Assembly (NCBI GenBank): GCA_031261145.1
Contig: JAISJX010000053.1
Span: 1 to 9,121 of the forward strand
DNA: 9,121 nucleotides
Source: Tannerella sp.
GTDB lineage: Bacteria; Bacteroidota; Bacteroidia; Bacteroidales; Tannerellaceae
Direction of reading: 5' to 3'
Each line of letters begins with the position of its first letter. The stretch's first letter is position 1. A program made the position numbers and the translations under genes. This document shows, piece by piece, positions 6,454 through 9,121 of this stretch. The notes beneath the pieces were generated by a model. That model was not told the origin of the DNA, made no database searches, and saw nothing but the letters and a program-made list of their open reading frames with translations.

Positions 6454-7004
6454 ATTCTACGTTGTGTATATTTCTCAACTTCTTGCTGCAATACCCGGTA
6501 CGCTTTTGTCATTTCCGCTTCGACGGTCTTGGGGGAGATGGAAAAGTGTCCGGCTATTTCTTTATATTTCTGCCCCTCCAGGCGATGCATCCGGAATATC
6601 TGCCTTCGCCGTTTGGGTAATTTCTTTAATGTACGGTTTATAATACCTTCCAGTTCGGCATATTCCAGTTGTTCCTGCGGGGAAGGCTCGTCCGACGTCT
6701 CGTTTTCCTTTCCCGCAGATTCACAGTAGCGTTCATGAACCTGAAGGTGTTCCATATACCGGAGCGATTGATTCTTTACCGCGCCGTAAAGGTAACTTTT
6801 CACGGATTGCAGCACCTGAATGGATTCCCGGTCTTTCCAGATGTTGTAGAACACCTCCTGAACCATATCTTCCGCCACGTCCGTGCGCCCGGTGATGCCG
6901 GAGGCATAGAGGCAAAGCGGGGCATAGTACCGGCGGAAAATACATTCAAACGCCTTTATGTCGCCATCTTTAATCTTTTTGAAAACGATGATATCATCCA
7001 GCAT
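6450..7004 (-). CDS. ECF RNA polymerase sigma factor (Bacteroides expansion type)
   Basis: A 184-residue ECF sigma factor with only regions 2 and 4. Region 2 lies about residues 10-75 (DIKAFECIFRRYYAPLCLYA for 2.1, then DVAEDMVQEVFYNIWKDR for 2.2-2.4). Region 4 lies about 120-176 (LEGIINRTLKKLPKRRRQIF, then the helix-turn-helix YKEIAGHFSISPKTVEAEMT). The length and motifs fit the Bacteroides expansion family 1 of ECF factors, which are almost always paired with a FecR anti-sigma factor and a TonB-dependent transducer. Here the anti-sigma gene follows with a 4-bp overlap, but the next gene is not a TonB receptor. The start at 7004 is 17 bp from a probable promoter box minus its start distance, giving a very short leader. 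These systems often regulate their own operon; no target promoter is recognisable here. Confidence 0.95.
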   Translation of the reverse strand: MLDDIIVFKKIKDGDIKAFECIFRRYYAPLCLYASGITGRTDVAEDMVQEVFYNIWKDRESIQVLQSVKSYLYGAVKNQSLRYMEHLQVHERYCESAGKENETSDEPSPQEQLEYAELEGIINRTLKKLPKRRRQIFRMHRLEGQKYKEIAGHFSISPKTVEAEMTKAYRVLQQEVEKYTQRRI

Positions 7005-7027
7005 ACTAATCTATCTCTTGAAGGAGA

Positions 7028-7035
7028 CAAATATA
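7028..7035 (-). promoter_or_regulatory. Possible internal -7 box before the sigma factor gene
   Basis: The minus strand reads TATATTTG, matching TAnnTTTG, in the 36-bp gap between the gene ending at 7041 and the sigma start at 7004. It would give a leader of only about 15-20 nt. No TTG is found at the correct -33 distance, which would fall inside the upstream gene. It suggests the sigma, anti-sigma and STN genes can be transcribed without the first gene. Confidence 0.4.
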
Positions 7036-7040
7036 CGGAT

Positions 7041-8309
7041 TTATTGCGTTGAATGTTGCAGTTTCCGCAATTTGTTTACTGCATTTTCCAACGATTCGGT
7101 CGGTTCGATAATATTATACGATCCCCAGAAATCCTCGTCGAAGTAGGCCGAAACCTCTTCGCTCAGGGAATGATTGGCGGAAAAGGCGTCCCTCGACGGA
7201 ATCTTTTCCACATTATTTTCCCGGATATCCGTTATAACAGATTCATTAATAACCGAATAGTTCGTCGCAAACAACCGGCGTTTCCAGTCGCATTTGAATT
7301 GGATTTCGTTGCGCACATAATTCAGGTACGATTTCCCGTTATATTGTTTGTAAGTGACCACGGACGAAACTTCTTCGGGCGAAAAACGAAGTCCCCGGGG
7401 TTTAGTTCTCAATATCATGTCCGTCACTTTCAACTTATCCGACATGTCGAGACTAAATTCGGCGCGTGTAAAGGCGAGCGTCTCCCGATCTATATAATAC
7501 ACCCCGGAATAGAGCGGGATTGGAAGCGTAACCTGCGGTTGAAATTGAACGACATAGTGCAACTTATCGTTAATCAACGTCGCTTCGCCCATTTTATAGG
7601 AATAGAATTGGAGCATTTCGTCGGACAGCAGGATGTCAAGATTCTTGACTATATCCAGAAAAACCGTCATGTTCGGCCCTCCGAGAAGTTTCACGCTCAG
7701 CGTGTCGCCGGCTTTGGGACTCATCAGCCGCCGCCCTTTGAGAATCTGTATCCGGTCGTTGTTGATGCTCGATTCATACCCGGTTTTATAAACGTGCAGG
7801 ACGGCTTCCGAAATCGTAATGTATTTACGTCTTTTCTGAATCGTTTCCCGGTAAAAACCGGTAAGCATATTCGGCGTATTACTGTAATTATCAGCTATTT
7901 TAGCCGCGGCGGCTTTGACCAGATCCCTCGGATTCTGCCAACTGAACACTTCGACTTCGCTAAGCAGAAACGATTGCGAATTGATATAAAAAGTCTGATT
8001 CAGCTTGTCGCTTTTGCTAATCGAAATCCGCGTATTATAATAACCGACACACGATAACTGGATTTCGGTTACCCGCAAAGAGTTATCCAGTTTAAGGGCA
8101 AATTCTCCGTCTTCGTTCGTTACCGTTCCGACAGTTGTTCCTACGGCAGAGACGTTTACGTACTCTACTTTTTTGTTGGTTTTCTGGTCTTTTACGACGC
8201 CACTGATTGTGTAAAAATCCGTCGATTCCTGCGCATGAATGGAATACCCCCCGCAAATGATGTGGAGAATAAGTGTCAATGACATGATTGATAAGCATTT
8301 TGTTCTCAT
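7041..8309 (-). CDS. Exported CarboxypepD_reg-like protein, paralogue of the STN protein
   Basis: A 422-residue envelope protein. Residues 1-26 are a signal peptide with hydrophobic core MSLTLILHIICGG and likely cleavage after SIHA; Cys19 is preceded by Ile-Ile, a poor lipobox. Residues about 33-112 form a CarboxypepD_reg-like beta-sandwich (ISGVVKDQKTNKKVEYVNVS, TNEDGEF, CVGY). The rest matches the product of 4045-5601 along its length: LTGFYRETIQKR (149-160), SEAVLHVYKTGYESS, ILKGRRL, YSGVYYIDRETLAFTRAEFSL and EDFWGSYNIIEP (392-403). It lacks the STN domain of the paralogue and has no TonB barrel. It lies 36 bp upstream of the sigma gene on the same strand, so it probably belongs to the same regulon or operon. 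Base composition looks more AT-rich than that of paaK or fecR. Biochemical function is unknown; a partner or ligand-binding role beside the STN protein is inference. Confidence 0.8.
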   Translation of the reverse strand: MRTKCLSIMSLTLILHIICGGYSIHAQESTDFYTISGVVKDQKTNKKVEYVNVSAVGTTVGTVTNEDGEFALKLDNSLRVTEIQLSCVGYYNTRISISKSDKLNQTFYINSQSFLLSEVEVFSWQNPRDLVKAAAAKIADNYSNTPNMLTGFYRETIQKRRKYITISEAVLHVYKTGYESSINNDRIQILKGRRLMSPKAGDTLSVKLLGGPNMTVFLDIVKNLDILLSDEMLQFYSYKMGEATLINDKLHYVVQFQPQVTLPIPLYSGVYYIDRETLAFTRAEFSLDMSDKLKVTDMILRTKPRGLRFSPEEVSSVVTYKQYNGKSYLNYVRNEIQFKCDWKRRLFATNYSVINESVITDIRENNVEKIPSRDAFSANHSLSEEVSAYFDEDFWGSYNIIEPTESLENAVNKLRKLQHSTQ

Positions 8310-8444
8310 ATTGATATTGTTTTAAAAAATGAATAATTCGTTTGTTTACCTATAAGACAGGTTCGGCCGTCAAAACCCTATCGAAATCCGGCGTTTTTAT
8401 TGATAAAAAATATATATTTAACAGATTATAATTGAAATAATTCA

Positions 8445-8452
8445 TACTTTTG
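8445..8452 (+). promoter_or_regulatory. Probable -7 box of the rlmH promoter
   Basis: The sequence TACTTTTG matches TAnnTTTG and is 37 bp upstream of the rlmH ATG. The -33 region (around 8417-8424) reads TTTAACAG, close to but not a clean TTG. It sits in the 180-bp gap shared with the divergent gene at 7041-8309, for which no convincing promoter was found. Confidence 0.5.
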
Positions 8453-8489
8453 CTGCGGGAAGTGATTCTTAAAACCGAATGAAATAGAT

Positions 8490-8963
8490 ATGAAAGTGTT
8501 ATTATTGATGATAGGAAAAACGGATGCTCCTTATTGGGGTGACGCGCTGAACGAGTATCAGGGACGGTTGAAGCATTATATTCCCTTTGAAACAGAGGTG
8601 ATTCCGGATTTGAAATATGCCGGAAACAGAACGGAAGCGCAACAAAAAGAACAGGAAGGCGAACTGATTCTGAAGGCATTGCAGACCGGTGATCAGGCGG
8701 TATTGCTGGACGAGAAAGGCAAAGAATACACTTCGGTGCAGTTTGCCTCGTATCTCGAAAAGAAAATGTGTATGACGTTCAAACGGCTTGTATTTGTGAT
8801 CGGAGGCCCTTACGGGTTTAGTGAAGCGGTTTATCGGGCTGTCCCTGAACGGATATCCATCAGTAAGATGACGTTTTCGCACCAGATGATTCGCCCCGTT
8901 TTTGTCGAGCAGCTTTACCGGGCGATGACGATTTTGCGGAAAGAACCGTATCATCATGAATAG
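8490..8963 (+). CDS. rlmH: 23S rRNA (pseudouridine(1915)-N3)-methyltransferase RlmH
   Basis: A 157-residue SPOUT-class methyltransferase, the standard length for RlmH. It transfers a methyl group from S-adenosylmethionine to N3 of pseudouridine 1915 in helix 69 of 23S rRNA, acting on assembled ribosomes as a homodimer. Diagnostic sequence features are the N-terminal strand MKVLLLMIGKT, the LLDEKGKEYTSVQFASYLE segment (about 71-90), the cofactor-binding knot FVIGGPYGFS (about 108-117), and the C-terminal signature SKMTFSHQMIRPVFVEQLYR followed by AMTILRKEPYHHE. The PYHHE tail with its histidines is the family hallmark. All parts are intact. It is a housekeeping gene transcribed away from the sigma-factor block and followed after 29 bp by a lipoprotein gene, possibly co-transcribed. 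Confidence 0.97.
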   Translation: MKVLLLMIGKTDAPYWGDALNEYQGRLKHYIPFETEVIPDLKYAGNRTEAQQKEQEGELILKALQTGDQAVLLDEKGKEYTSVQFASYLEKKMCMTFKRLVFVIGGPYGFSEAVYRAVPERISISKMTFSHQMIRPVFVEQLYRAMTILRKEPYHHE

Positions 8964-8992
8964 AAAAGGTATGATTTAAAAAAAATAGAGTT

Positions 8993-9121
8993 ATGAATTA
9001 TTACAGCAAAACGAAGTTAAATTCGTTCGGGTTATTCCTGTTTTTAAGTGTTTGTCTGATTTTTTCCCATTCTTCCTGTACGCCCGAAGAGGAGGATGAC
9101 ATCCTTAATCCGGAAGTGAAA
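8993..9121 (+). CDS. Putative outer-membrane lipoprotein, N-terminal part (cut by window edge)
   Basis: The first 43 codons of a rightward gene that runs off the window. The translation starts MNYYSKTKLNSFGLFLFLSV, then CLIFSHSSCTPEEEDDILNP. It has a basic N-region, a hydrophobic core and a Cys at residue 29 preceded by HSS, a plausible though not perfect lipobox. The acidic stretch right after the Cys (TPEEEDD) resembles the lipoprotein export signal that sends Bacteroidetes lipoproteins to the cell surface. The mature domain is not in view, so no function can be given. An A-rich stretch before the ATG fits Bacteroidetes translation starts, which seldom use a strong Shine-Dalgarno sequence. 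The upstream ATG at 8971 stops after two codons and is not used. Confidence 0.7.
   Translation, partial: MNYYSKTKLNSFGLFLFLSVCLIFSHSSCTPEEEDDILNPEVK

Noticed and set aside
7053..7120. Possible lipobox in the signal peptide of the 7041-8309 protein and of the 4045-5601 protein (Cys within the hydrophobic core)
   Set aside because: In both cases the residues before Cys are wrong for signal peptidase II (Ile-Ile or Leu-Thr), and a better signal peptidase I site (SIHA or NMQA) follows.
7053..8057. Long plus-strand frame (334 codons) opposite the CarboxypepD_reg-like gene
   Set aside because: The minus strand has a signal peptide, a recognisable domain and a paralogue nearby. The plus-strand translation has no domain and no plausible start context.

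Overview
The window looks like chromosomal DNA from a member of the Bacteroidales (Bacteroides/Parabacteroides-like). The signs are Bacteroidetes-type promoter boxes (TAnnTTTG), an ECF sigma factor of the Bacteroides expansion type paired with a FecR/DUF4974 anti-sigma factor, CarboxypepD_reg-like proteins, and a lipoprotein with an acidic stretch after the lipid-anchored cysteine. Genus is not decided from sequence alone. Most of the window (1-8309) is transcribed leftward; the right end (8490-9121) is transcribed rightward.

Left block (1-3850, minus strand). At the edge is the 5' end of a lemA-family gene with its own -7 box. Behind it, in 118-348, is a compact unit with a textbook Bacteroidetes promoter (TTG-N19-TATCTTTG) and an intrinsic terminator about 80 nt away, which looks like a free-standing small RNA. 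Then comes a tight four-gene operon, read right to left: phenylacetate-CoA ligase (paaK), a double-ACT-domain protein, a 46-residue membrane miniprotein and a sodium:solute symporter. The last two overlap by 4 bp. The likely job is uptake of an arylacetate and its activation to the CoA thioester, with the ACT protein as a probable aromatic amino-acid sensor.

Middle. The roughly 230 bp between the paaK start and the next gene hold the paaK promoter, an imperfect palindromic repeat of the dispersed GTCATTGCGAGG/GAAGCAATC type (3925-3987), and a short hairpin at the end of the neighbouring gene.

Right block (4045-8309, minus strand). Four genes lie in order of transcription: an exported CarboxypepD_reg-like protein, an ECF sigma factor, a FecR-like anti-sigma factor, and an exported protein with an STN domain followed by a CarboxypepD_reg-like domain. 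The first and last genes are clear paralogues. The surprise is that the STN protein sits where a SusC/FecA-type TonB-dependent transducer normally sits, yet it has no plug or beta-barrel. This is the best candidate in the window for an unusual system: a cell-surface-signalling module whose sensor is a small soluble or peripheral envelope protein.

Right end (8490-9121, plus strand). rlmH (23S rRNA methyltransferase) has a recognisable -7 box and is followed after 29 bp by the start of a lipoprotein gene cut by the window edge. The 180-bp divergent gap between 7041-8309 and rlmH shows no convincing leftward promoter.
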